Shown: positions 15,824 through 22,786 of the stretch, one piece after another
How the letters are laid out: each line of letters begins with the position of its first letter
Numbering within the stretch: position 1 is the first letter of the stretch
Notes under the pieces: generated by a model
Told to the model about the DNA's origin: nothing
The model's database searches: none
What the model saw: only the letters and a program-made list of their open reading frames with translations
Source of the DNA: JBOHNM01 sp050730675
GTDB taxonomy: Bacteria; Planctomycetota; Phycisphaerae; Phycisphaerales; UBA1924
Direction: 5' to 3'
Assembly (NCBI GenBank): GCA_050730675.1
Contig: JBOHNM010000031.1
Span: 1-29,272, forward strand
DNA: 29,272 nt
Program-made: the position numbers and the translations under genes

Positions 15824-16197
15824 GTGGGCTCCTTTGAAGGTGGTGAGGGAATCAGCATACACAATATTGAACAAAATGGGAGTCGCTCGTGGACCCCTTC
15901 GGGGTCCGGTTCGTGAGCCTCGCCTTCCACGGGTTGCGCTCCGCCCCGCGGCGCGGGGCTCCGCTCCACCCGTGGCTACGTCCGTGCGGCCCTTCGGGCC
16001 GAAGAGCCTGAACCGCACAGCTGGCGACGTCCCGCGCTCAACTCCGGTCCCCAGAATCGAATCCAACCCCACCCCGCCCCCTTGTTACAAAAAACCACCC
16101 CGCCAGAACCGGCAAAAGGACTACGCGTTGCGCAATCTGGCGGTCCTCCCGCGCAAAAAACCTTGAAAATCCGCCGCGCGGCCGCATCATCTCCGCC
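15824..16197. other. Gene-free stretch containing the right repeat module
   Basis: Between the transposase start and the next plausible gene there is the right-hand hairpin module (15880-16004) and about 190 bases of otherwise featureless sequence, with an A-rich patch (ACAAAAAACCACC near 16085-16098). The open frames here are shadows of the GC-rich repeat. I see no tRNA or clear promoter. Confidence 0.5.
15880..16004. repeat. Right inverted repeat module (REP-like, multi-hairpin)
   Basis: This is the inverted partner of 15457-15580. It holds GGACCCC/GGGGTCC around TTC (15891-15907), a CCACGGGT...ACCCGTGG stem with a very GC-rich interior (CGCCCCGCGGCGCGGGGC), and CGGCCC/GGGCCG around TTC (15987-16001). 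The outer stem bases are conserved with the left copy while the middle has diverged with compensating changes, suggesting selection for folding or two independent insertions. Confidence 0.75.
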
Positions 16198-16689
16198 ATG
16201 AACCGCCGCACCACCATCGTCACGCACCCGGCCCACGAACGCCTCCTCGAACTCAAACTCAAGGGGGCCAACCACCTCGCCCGCATCCTCGACTCCGACG
16301 CGCCCGAGCCCACCAAGCTCAAAGCCGCGATGGCCCTGGCGCGCCTGGCCATCCCCGCCGCGCCCTCTGCCGCGGCCGCGGCTCTACCCCCTCTCCCGCT
16401 TCCAGCGGGAAAGGGTTGGGGTGAGGGCGATTGCGCCGCGGCACGACAAACCTCAGCCGCAGCAACGAACACGCAAGCCGCACCGCGAGCCGAAGCAGCA
16501 AAGCCGTCCCAGGCTGCGACCGCGAACGGTGCCTTGCCCTCGACGACCACTTCCCCGCGCCAGCTCGCGCCAACTCCTTCCCCCTCACCCCTCCTCGCCC
16601 CCAAGCACACCCTCCTCCAACGAAACCTCGCCTTGCTTCCACGCCCGGCCCGCCCCCACCTCCCCCGCATCGAAGCCCGCTCCGCCTGA
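16198..16689 (+). CDS. Small hypothetical protein with helical N-terminus and low-complexity tail
   Basis: The ATG at 16198 opens a frame of 163 residues. The first 55 (RRTTIVTHPAHERLLELKLK and on through HLARILDSDAPEPTKLKAAM) look like a genuine helical protein with strong C-ending codon use. From about residue 60 the sequence becomes Ala/Pro/Thr/Ser-rich and includes PPLPLPAGKGWGEG, which is the translation of an interspersed hairpin repeat (16387-16428). The original gene may thus have been shorter and been extended or altered by repeat insertion. No motif points to a function, and no good ribosome site precedes the ATG. It may be species- or lineage-restricted, and I am only moderately sure that it is expressed. 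Confidence 0.5.
   Translation: MNRRTTIVTHPAHERLLELKLKGANHLARILDSDAPEPTKLKAAMALARLAIPAAPSAAAAALPPLPLPAGKGWGEGDCAAARQTSAAATNTQAAPRAEAAKPSQAATANGALPSTTTSPRQLAPTPSPSPLLAPKHTLLQRNLALLPRPARPHLPRIEARSA
16387..16428. repeat. Interspersed hairpin repeat inside a reading frame
   Basis: The element reads CCCCCTCTCCCGCT, then TCC, then AGCGGGAAAGGGTTGGGG and TGAGGG. CCCGCT (16395-16400) pairs with AGCGGG (16404-16409). This CCCTCTCCCGC...GCGGGAGAGGG..GTGAGGG pattern is a widespread intergenic repeat of GC-rich bacteria, including planctomycetes. Here it lies in frame inside a putative gene. Confidence 0.65.
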
Positions 16690-16750
16690 TCTCACCGCGC
16701 GCATACGCCCGGTCCCACTACCCTCTTCCTCCCACACCGAGCCGACACCC

Positions 16751-17581
16751 ATGTACGCCCCCAGCATCATCGACCCCGCGCTCGACGACCGCCTCCGCGC
16801 CGATGTCGAGCCCGGCGAGCGCCTCGTCTGGACCGGCCAGCCCCGCCGCGGCGCCTACGCGCGGCGCATGCTCCCCGCGGGCATCGCGGGTCTGGCCTTC
16901 CTCGCCTTCGGCATCGGCGCCGGCTTCATGGTGGCGACCATGAACAAGCCGATCGTCCCGCCGCCAGAAGCGCTCGCCCAGATGTCGCCGCAGGAACGAG
17001 CGGTGTGGGAGCGGCACCAGCAGCCCGACGCGATGGACCGCGTGCTCCCGTTCATCTTCGCCGGCGGCTTCGGCCTCTTCGGACTGCCGCTGAGCCTCAT
17101 CCCGGTCATGGCGTGGTTCGCCGCCGAGCGCACCGCGTACGCGATCACCGACCGCGGCGTCATCGTGCAGCAGGGCAAGCTCACCGGCGGCTACGTCTCG
17201 CTGCGCTACCACCGGTCGCAACTCACATCGCTGCAGCGGACCGAGCGGTCGGGAGGCGTCGGCGATCTGGAGTTCGTCTCCGCGCCCGCAACCGACGGCA
17301 CCACCGGCGCGGGCCGCGGCGGTGGGGGGCGTGCGCCGAACGTGAAGTCCGGGTTCTTCGGCATCGACGGCGTCCGCGAAGTGGAACAGATGCTCAAGAA
17401 GTCGCTGCGGATCGACGAATCGCGCGAGGCGGAGCCGGTTGCGGCGGAGGTCGACATCGATAGCGGGAGCGAGGCGATGAACGACGAAGTGGGGGACTCG
17501 GAGCCCGATTCGTCCTCGGAAACCACCAACGACGGCGGCGACGAGAACGCGGACTCAGGCGAGGAGCCGCAGGCCCGCTAG
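16751..17581 (+). CDS. PH-like-domain membrane protein, first of two tandem paralogues
   Basis: The ATG at 16751 gives 276 residues; the frame upstream is non-coding shadow. The N-terminus ends in PGERLVWTGQPRRGAYARRM, followed by two likely membrane helices (about 41-62 and 98-122). Next comes a bacterial PH-like (bPH2/YdbT-type) beta domain starting RTAYAITDRGVIVQQGKL with LRYHRSQLTSLQRTERSGGV. GFFGIDGVREVEQMLKKSL closes the fold. A highly acidic Ser/Glu/Asp tail (about 45 residues) follows. Such proteins are membrane-anchored with the PH-like domain in the cytoplasm; their ligand is generally unknown. The next gene is a shorter paralogue without the acidic tail. No strong ribosome site is seen before the ATG. 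Confidence 0.8.
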   Translation: MYAPSIIDPALDDRLRADVEPGERLVWTGQPRRGAYARRMLPAGIAGLAFLAFGIGAGFMVATMNKPIVPPPEALAQMSPQERAVWERHQQPDAMDRVLPFIFAGGFGLFGLPLSLIPVMAWFAAERTAYAITDRGVIVQQGKLTGGYVSLRYHRSQLTSLQRTERSGGVGDLEFVSAPATDGTTGAGRGGGGRAPNVKSGFFGIDGVREVEQMLKKSLRIDESREAEPVAAEVDIDSGSEAMNDEVGDSEPDSSSETTNDGGDENADSGEEPQAR

Positions 17582-17644
17582 TGTGGAAGTCGTGAATACG
17601 ATGGTGCTCAGGCGAACGCCGAGCGCCGACCGGAGGTCGCGGAG

Positions 17645-18274
17645 ATGTCCACAGAAGGCCTGATTGACACACAGCTCCAGGAGCGGCTGACGCGCGAGCT
17701 TCAGCCCGGCGAGCGCATCGTCTGGTCGGGGCAGCCGCTGCCGCGGGCGTTCGCGCGGGGCTCGCTCCCGGTCGCGGTTTTCGGTCTGTTCTTCGGCGGT
17801 TTCGCGCTCTTCTGGATGTTGATGGCCGGCGGCGGCGCGTGGTTCGCCAGCGCAGCTCCGCAATCCAATGGCCCGCCCCCGGTCGTCGGGACCGCCTTCA
17901 GCTTCCTGACGCTCTGCGGCCTGCCTTTCTTGGCCGTGGGTGTGGTGATGCTCACGATGCCGATCTGGCGGCGCGTGATCGCCGGCAAGATCATCTACGC
18001 CATCACTGATAAGCGGGCGGTCGTGATCGGACCCGAGGCGTGGCGCGGGACGGTCACCCGCTCGTTCGCCGGCGAGAAGATCGCCAACGTCGCCAGGGCC
18101 GAGCGCTCCGACGGATCGGGGGACCTGGTCTTCGAGGAGATCGTCTCGTACTCCAGCAGCTCCGACGGCGCCAGCCGCCACGTCACGCGGCGCGGGTTCA
18201 TCGGTGTGGGCCGCGTGGCGGAAGTCGAACGAATCCTGCGGAAAACGCTGCTGAGCACAAGGGGAATTACCTGA
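17645..18274 (+). CDS. PH-like-domain membrane protein, second of two tandem paralogues
   Basis: This 209-residue protein repeats the plan of its upstream neighbour: PGERIVWSGQPLPRAFARGS near residue 30, two membrane helices (about 41-65 and 83-105), the entry to the PH-like fold IIYAITDKRAVVIGP, then RAERSDGSGDLVFEE and a closing GFIGVGRVAEVERILRKTL. The shared signatures in the same order show duplication followed by strong divergence. It lacks the acidic C-terminal tail. A GGAGG about ten bases before the ATG supports the start. The 63-base gap suggests co-transcription with the first copy. Its function is not known; a membrane stress or envelope role is conceivable but not shown by the sequence. 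Confidence 0.83.
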   Translation: MSTEGLIDTQLQERLTRELQPGERIVWSGQPLPRAFARGSLPVAVFGLFFGGFALFWMLMAGGGAWFASAAPQSNGPPPVVGTAFSFLTLCGLPFLAVGVVMLTMPIWRRVIAGKIIYAITDKRAVVIGPEAWRGTVTRSFAGEKIANVARAERSDGSGDLVFEEIVSYSSSSDGASRHVTRRGFIGVGRVAEVERILRKTLLSTRGIT

Positions 18275-18354
18275 AGCCTGCCGAACGGCTCGTCCGATGA
18301 GACGGTCCGAGCCGGATTCCCAAGTACAATGACGGCATTCACCGGGAGACCCAC

Positions 18355-19227
18355 ATGTTCGCCAAGTTGAGCCGAAGCTGGGAATTGACCAAGGCCTCCT
18401 CCGCCGTCCTCCGCGATGACAAGCGGCTGGTCCTGCTGCCGCTGGTCTCCGGCACGTTGTCGTTCATCATCGGCGCATCGTTCATCGTGCCACTCGTCCT
18501 GCTGACCGTGGCGCAGGAGACCGCCAAGGGCGCCGGGCACGAGGCCAAGTTCGAGTTCGGTGTGATACACGGGGTCGTGCTCTTCGCCCTCTACTTCATG
18601 AGCTACTCGATCGTCGCCTACTTCAACGCCGCGCTGATCTGCTGCGCCATGGACAAGTTCGACGGCAAGCCCGTGAGTCTTCGCTCCGGCCTGGCCCGCG
18701 CCGGCAAGCGCCTGCCGCAGATCCTCGGCTGGTCCGCGATCAACGCGACCGTCGGCGTAATCCTGCAGTGGATCAAGGAAGAGACCGGGTTGCTCGGGCG
18801 CATCGTCGCCGGCTTCGTCGGTCTCGCCTGGACCATCGCGACGTTCTTCGTCATCCCCGTGCTCGTGGTCGAAGGCATCGGCCCGATCGCCGCCATCAAG
18901 CGCTCCACCAGCGTGATGAAGAAGATGTGGGGCGAGACCCTGATCGTCAACGTCGGCGTCAGCGGCGCCATGGGCCTCATCGGCTTCCTCGGTTTCCTGT
19001 TCTTCGCCGCCGCGGGCGTGGGCATCTCGCTCGCTTTGCAGTCGGCCTGGCCCGGGATCATCGCCGCCATCGTGCTGATTGCCTTCCTGACGCTTCTCGC
19101 CCTCGTCGGCAGCACGCTCAAGGGCATCCTCGTGGCGGCCTGCTACCGCATGGCCTTTAACGGTGAAACTCCCGCCGGCTTCGACGGCCAGACACTCCGC
19201 GCGATGTTCGCCGAGAAGAAGAAGTAA
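18355..19227 (+). CDS. DUF6159-family integral membrane protein
   Basis: The 290-residue product opens with MFAKLSRSWELTKASSAVLR, characteristic of DUF6159 proteins, and has five or six hydrophobic segments: LLPLVSGTLSFIIGASFIVP, VIHGVVLFALYFMSYSIVAY, GWSAINATVGVIL, a pair around IVAGFVGLAWTIATFFVIPV, and two after GETLIVNVGVSGAMG. A conserved stretch VLVVEGIGPIAAIKRSTSVM lies between helices, and an Asn-Ala pair (YFNAALI) sits in the second helix. GGGAG seven bases before the ATG supports the start. The family is widespread in bacteria and archaea, without an assigned function. It is convergent with the ice-binding-like gene, only 25 bases away. It probably belongs to the same transcription unit as the PH-like pair. 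Confidence 0.87.
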   Translation: MFAKLSRSWELTKASSAVLRDDKRLVLLPLVSGTLSFIIGASFIVPLVLLTVAQETAKGAGHEAKFEFGVIHGVVLFALYFMSYSIVAYFNAALICCAMDKFDGKPVSLRSGLARAGKRLPQILGWSAINATVGVILQWIKEETGLLGRIVAGFVGLAWTIATFFVIPVLVVEGIGPIAAIKRSTSVMKKMWGETLIVNVGVSGAMGLIGFLGFLFFAAAGVGISLALQSAWPGIIAAIVLIAFLTLLALVGSTLKGILVAACYRMAFNGETPAGFDGQTLRAMFAEKKK

Positions 19228-19252
19228 CGAGAGTCCTCACTTGCACCGGCGA

Positions 19253-20143
19253 TCAGCGACGACGACGACACGCCACCGTGAGCCCAGCCACTCCGGCGAG
19301 CACGGCCGCGCCGGGCGACGGAACCGAGCCGTCGAGTCCGTGCTCGATGTCCACCACGGTTCCGGCCCACAGGTAGCCGACCCAGCCCCCGGTGCCGCTG
19401 CCGGCGCCGAGGTGGATGCCGCCGTTGGGCGTGAAGATATTGCCGCGCCAGTTGACGCCGCCGCCGGCGCGGAAGGCGTTGACGCTGCTCGAGTGCGTCT
19501 CGACATTGAACAGGCCGGCGGCGCCGCCGGTGATCACCACATCGCAGGTGCTCCCCATGACGACATCGTCCACCACGTAGACCGTGACCGGCCCGCCCGT
19601 GACGTTCACGTTCAGGTCCAGGCCGTTGCCGGCCGTGAGCGAATGGAGGTAGTACACGCCCGCCGTCAGGTTGAGCACGCACGAGCCGCCGAGGGTGACG
19701 TCGTTCCACGAACCCGGGGCGAGGTTCATTGTGCCGCCGTTGCCCACGCTCTGGTTGGTGATGCCCGCGACATACGCCGTGGCGGCGGGGAGGTTCGGCA
19801 AAGTCGGCATGGCGACCACGTGCGAGCCGACGGTGCTGCCCGCGCCGACGGAGAACGATCCGGGGTTGGTGACGGTTCCGGTGACGTGCACGTTGTTGGC
19901 GAGCGAGACCGCGTCGCCGGCGCGGAGATCTCCAAAGATCTGTGCTGTGCCGTTCAGTGTCGCGTCCCCCACTGTAACGATGCCGTTTCCGGTGCCGACC
20001 AGCCCGGTCACCGACGACCCGACGCCGATCTGCACGCCTGTGGCGCCGTAGATCGCGTAGTTGGTGATCGGGTCGGCAACGGCAACGCCGGCAAGCACAG
20101 CACACGCGGCCAGGCCGCTCCACGCAGACAGTGATCGATGCAT
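19253..20143 (-). CDS. Ice-binding-like (DUF3494) secreted protein with PEP-CTERM-like tail
   Basis: The ATG at 20143 (ribosome site AGGAG eight bases before it) gives 296 residues. A signal peptide (LAACAVLAGVAVA, cut near residue 23) precedes a beta-solenoid of the DUF3494 family. It begins TNYAIYGATGVQIGVGSSVT and runs through LNGTAQIFGDL, TAGVYYLHSLTAGNG and VYVVDDVVMGS to WRGNIFTPNGGIHLGAGSG. Family members bind ice or act as adhesins at the cell surface. The C-terminus is VPSPGAAVLAGVAGLTVACR followed by Arg, a PEP-CTERM-like sorting signal (Pro motif, hydrophobic helix, Arg cluster) that should be processed by an exosortase. No exosortase gene is in the window. Adhesion is as likely as ice binding. 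Confidence 0.87.
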   Translation of the reverse strand: MHRSLSAWSGLAACAVLAGVAVADPITNYAIYGATGVQIGVGSSVTGLVGTGNGIVTVGDATLNGTAQIFGDLRAGDAVSLANNVHVTGTVTNPGSFSVGAGSTVGSHVVAMPTLPNLPAATAYVAGITNQSVGNGGTMNLAPGSWNDVTLGGSCVLNLTAGVYYLHSLTAGNGLDLNVNVTGGPVTVYVVDDVVMGSTCDVVITGGAAGLFNVETHSSSVNAFRAGGGVNWRGNIFTPNGGIHLGAGSGTGGWVGYLWAGTVVDIEHGLDGSVPSPGAAVLAGVAGLTVACRRRR

Positions 20144-20317
20144 CGCTCTCTCTCCTGATCGCTCTCTCCGCGGCACGGACAAACGCCGCGGCTCGACAAA
20201 CTCTACACCCTGTTCCGGGCGGGGTCATCCGAAATGGGCCGGCTTTTCAGGCGATCGGCGGAATGCCCGGGTTTGGCTGTCAAACTGGGGATTCTGGCCC
20301 CTATTCCTGAGGGCCGT

Positions 20318-21313
20318 TCACCCCAGCCCCATCGCCTTGGCCATCGCCCGCCCCATGTCCGCCGGACTAAGCGCGACCTCGACACCCGCGGCCTTGAGCG
20401 CCGCGATCTTCGCGTCGGCCGTGTCGTCGGCCCCGCCGATGATCGCCCCCGCGTGGCCCATGCGCCGCCCCGGCGGGGCCGTGCGCCCGGCGATGAACGC
20501 CGCCACAGGTTTGTTGAGCTTGCCCGCCTTTTTCTGGGCGGAGATGAACTGCGCCGCCTCGATCTCGTCCGCCCCGCCGATCTCGCCGATCATCAGGATG
20601 CCGTGCGTCTCCGGATCGGCGGCGAAGAGCTTGATGCAGTCGATGTGGTTGAGCCCGCGCACCGGGTCGCCGCCGATGCCGACGCACGACGATTGCGCCA
20701 GGCCGAGCGACGACGTCTGCCACACCGCCTCGTAGGTGAGGGTGCCCGAGCGCGAGACGATGCCGACGGCCTTGCCGACCTTGGCCTGGCTGATGTGCGT
20801 GTGGATGTAACCGGGCATGATCCCGATCTTGCACCCGGCGCTGGTGAACGTGTCGGTGGCACTCGTGCCGCCGCCGGTCTTCGGTCCGGGTGTGATGACG
20901 CCCGGGCAGTTGGGACCAACGAGGATGATCTTGCGCTGCGCCGGATCGACCTCCGCGCCGCCGTTGAGTTCGTCGAGCACGGCCCGCACCCGGATCATGT
21001 CCTGCACCGGCACGCCCTCGGTGATCGCGCAGACGGTCTTGATCCCGGCGTACGCAGCCTCGAGGATCGCATCACCGGCGAAGGCGGGCGGGACGAAGAT
21101 CATCGTCGCGCCGGCACCGGTGGCCCGCACCGCCTGCTCGATGGTGTCCCAGATCGGCAGGCCGTTCTCGTCCTTGGCGCCGCCCTTGCCGGGCGTGACG
21201 CCGCCGACGAGCTTGGTGCCGTAGTGCAGGCACCCGCGCGTGTGCTGGGCGCCGAATGCGCCGGTGATGCCTTGGCAAATGACTTTGGTGTTCGCGTCGA
21301 CGAGGATGGCCAT
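20318..21313 (-). CDS. sucD: Succinyl-CoA ligase (ADP-forming) subunit alpha
   Basis: The ATG at 21313 gives MAILVDANTKVICQGITG, the CoA-binding start of SucD. VGGVTPGKGG (36-45), VPPAFAGDAI (74-83), LVGPNCPGVITPG (131-143), IGGDPVRG (213-220) and the phospho-His motif GRRMGHAGA (His287) are all present. The enzyme makes ATP or GTP from succinyl-CoA in the TCA cycle together with SucC. At 331 residues it is about 40 longer than the usual SucD of 290; the extra length lies mostly in two insertions, ELNGGAEVDPAQ (115-126) and TGGGTSATDTFTSAG (146-160). No sucC is adjacent, although the two genes are commonly paired. The gene has no strong ribosome site. It follows the HAF-repeat gene by 43 bases. 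Confidence 0.95.
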   Translation of the reverse strand: MAILVDANTKVICQGITGAFGAQHTRGCLHYGTKLVGGVTPGKGGAKDENGLPIWDTIEQAVRATGAGATMIFVPPAFAGDAILEAAYAGIKTVCAITEGVPVQDMIRVRAVLDELNGGAEVDPAQRKIILVGPNCPGVITPGPKTGGGTSATDTFTSAGCKIGIMPGYIHTHISQAKVGKAVGIVSRSGTLTYEAVWQTSSLGLAQSSCVGIGGDPVRGLNHIDCIKLFAADPETHGILMIGEIGGADEIEAAQFISAQKKAGKLNKPVAAFIAGRTAPPGRRMGHAGAIIGGADDTADAKIAALKAAGVEVALSPADMGRAMAKAMGLG

Positions 21314-21356
21314 AGGGGACGAGGATAGGAACGCTTGGCCCGGCAAACGGGCCGAT

Positions 21357-22661
21357 TCACGGTGCCGGGCACGGCCCGAAGAACCGGGACAGGAAATAGA
21401 CCAGGTCGTCCACGGTGACCTGTCCGTCGGGCGTCTCGGCGCCGCCTTGGCTTACCAGGTCCGCGACATTCAGGTCGCCGGCAAAGAACCTGGAGAGGAA
21501 GACCACCAGGTCGTCCACCGTCACCTGTCCGTCCGCGCCGACCTGGCCGCCCTGTTTGGCGATATCGGCCGGTCCGCACGGCGGCGTCGTTTCCGATCCC
21601 CCCACGGCCGGGATCGTCGCGACGTAGCTGACCAGGGCGCCGTCGCTCAGGCGCTTGGCGACGCCGCTGACGGTGTGCCCGTCGGAACTGACGGCGCGGA
21701 TGTCCAGCAGCAGGTATCCGCCGTGGCTGGTGCCGCCGGCGCCGGTGAGCAGATCCTTGAGCTTGTGGGGCACGTTCGCCGCGTCCCACACCACCGCCTC
21801 GCCGCCGCCAAGGCTGCCGGCCGCGCCGACGACCAGCGACCCGTCGCCGCTCACGCCGAGCGCGACGGTGCCCCACTGGGCGCCCGCGGGCGCGGCGAGC
21901 ACAGTGTCGAGTGCAGAAGATGTCCAGCGCCAGGCCCGGAGGCCCGATCCCAATCGGTTCAGGCCGCTCGAGGTCCAGCGCCATGCCGGCAGGTACGACA
22001 TCGGATCGCGCCCGCCGATGATGGTCGTACCGTCGGCGGAAACGCCCGTCGCCGCTCCCTGCACGAATGGCGCGGCGTTGCCGGCCAGCGGCTGGGTGCC
22101 GCCGGCGGGTGTCCAGCGGTAGGCGCGCCGGCCAAAGGTCGGCCCTTCAATCATGCCCACCGCGGTGTTGCCGTCGTGCGAGACGCCGTGGCCGCGGCTG
22201 GCGACGTCGTCGTCGGGGAGGGGAAGCAGGGCCGTCGAGCCGGCGCTCGTCCATCGGAACGCGCGCTCGAGCCCGGGCGTCCCCTCTGTACCTACAAGTG
22301 TGCTATCATCCAGCGACGAGCCGACGATCTCCGCGACCGGAACCGCGCCGACAGTCGGGATCGAGGCGATGACCCCGGCTCGACTCTCTCGTGCGCCCGA
22401 TCCGTCGGCGCCGAGGGCCCACTGCCCGCTGGGCGAAACCCCCATGACAAACGGGATGGCCGTCGGCGGCCCCAGCGTGCCGGGCGCCGACCAGAACTCG
22501 CTGAAGGGAGCGACCGCACACACGCCGAGCGCGCCGTTGGCGCTCAGGGGGAGGTAGGTCTCCTGCTCGGAGACGACCGTGAACGACTGGCCGAGTGCGG
22601 GGAGCGCTCCTGCGGTCACGGCTAATGCCGCGCAGTACGATCGAATGGCTCGGGTGGGCAA
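21357..22661 (-). CDS. Secreted HAF-repeat protein with duplicated GC-type dockerin tail
   Basis: I place the start at the TTG at 22661, which has GGAG six bases upstream (22668-22671) and starts directly before a signal peptide (RSYCAALAVTAGALPALGQ). A TTG at 22718 is the other option. The product is about 434 residues. The body holds HAF-type repeats with the pattern AFRWT...GVSHDGNTAVG, AYRWT...GVSADGTTIIG, AWRWT and GVSGDGSLVVG, likely a beta-propeller-like extracellular fold. The tail begins CGPADIAKQGG and has two dockerin-like units (DGQVTVDDLVVFLSRFF, DGQVTVDDLVYFLSRFF) ending in GPC. The units have Asp-rich loops suited to calcium. The function is unknown; a surface or extracellular display protein is inferred. 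Confidence 0.86.
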   Translation of the reverse strand: MPTRAIRSYCAALAVTAGALPALGQSFTVVSEQETYLPLSANGALGVCAVAPFSEFWSAPGTLGPPTAIPFVMGVSPSGQWALGADGSGARESRAGVIASIPTVGAVPVAEIVGSSLDDSTLVGTEGTPGLERAFRWTSAGSTALLPLPDDDVASRGHGVSHDGNTAVGMIEGPTFGRRAYRWTPAGGTQPLAGNAAPFVQGAATGVSADGTTIIGGRDPMSYLPAWRWTSSGLNRLGSGLRAWRWTSSALDTVLAAPAGAQWGTVALGVSGDGSLVVGAAGSLGGGEAVVWDAANVPHKLKDLLTGAGGTSHGGYLLLDIRAVSSDGHTVSGVAKRLSDGALVSYVATIPAVGGSETTPPCGPADIAKQGGQVGADGQVTVDDLVVFLSRFFAGDLNVADLVSQGGAETPDGQVTVDDLVYFLSRFFGPCPAP

Positions 22662-22667
22662 GGTGGG

Positions 22668-22671
22668 CTCC
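22668..22671 (-). promoter_or_regulatory. Ribosome binding site supporting a TTG start
   Basis: GGAG on the minus strand, six bases before the TTG at 22661. It supports this start over the TTG at 22718, because the signal peptide then begins almost at the N-terminus. Confidence 0.45.
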
Positions 22672-22786
22672 GGGGGCGGATCTGCCCCATGAGCGAAAGC
22701 TATCGGTATTCCCGTCAACCGGCAAGGAAATTCGCGGGTCGTCTCCGTTGGCGCGGAGAAGGCTCGGCGTTGGGTATCCTCGGCGC

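Noticed and set aside
18315..18335. TACAAT as a -10 promoter box before the DUF6159 gene
   Set aside because: No suitable -35 box at proper spacing, so not supported as a promoter.
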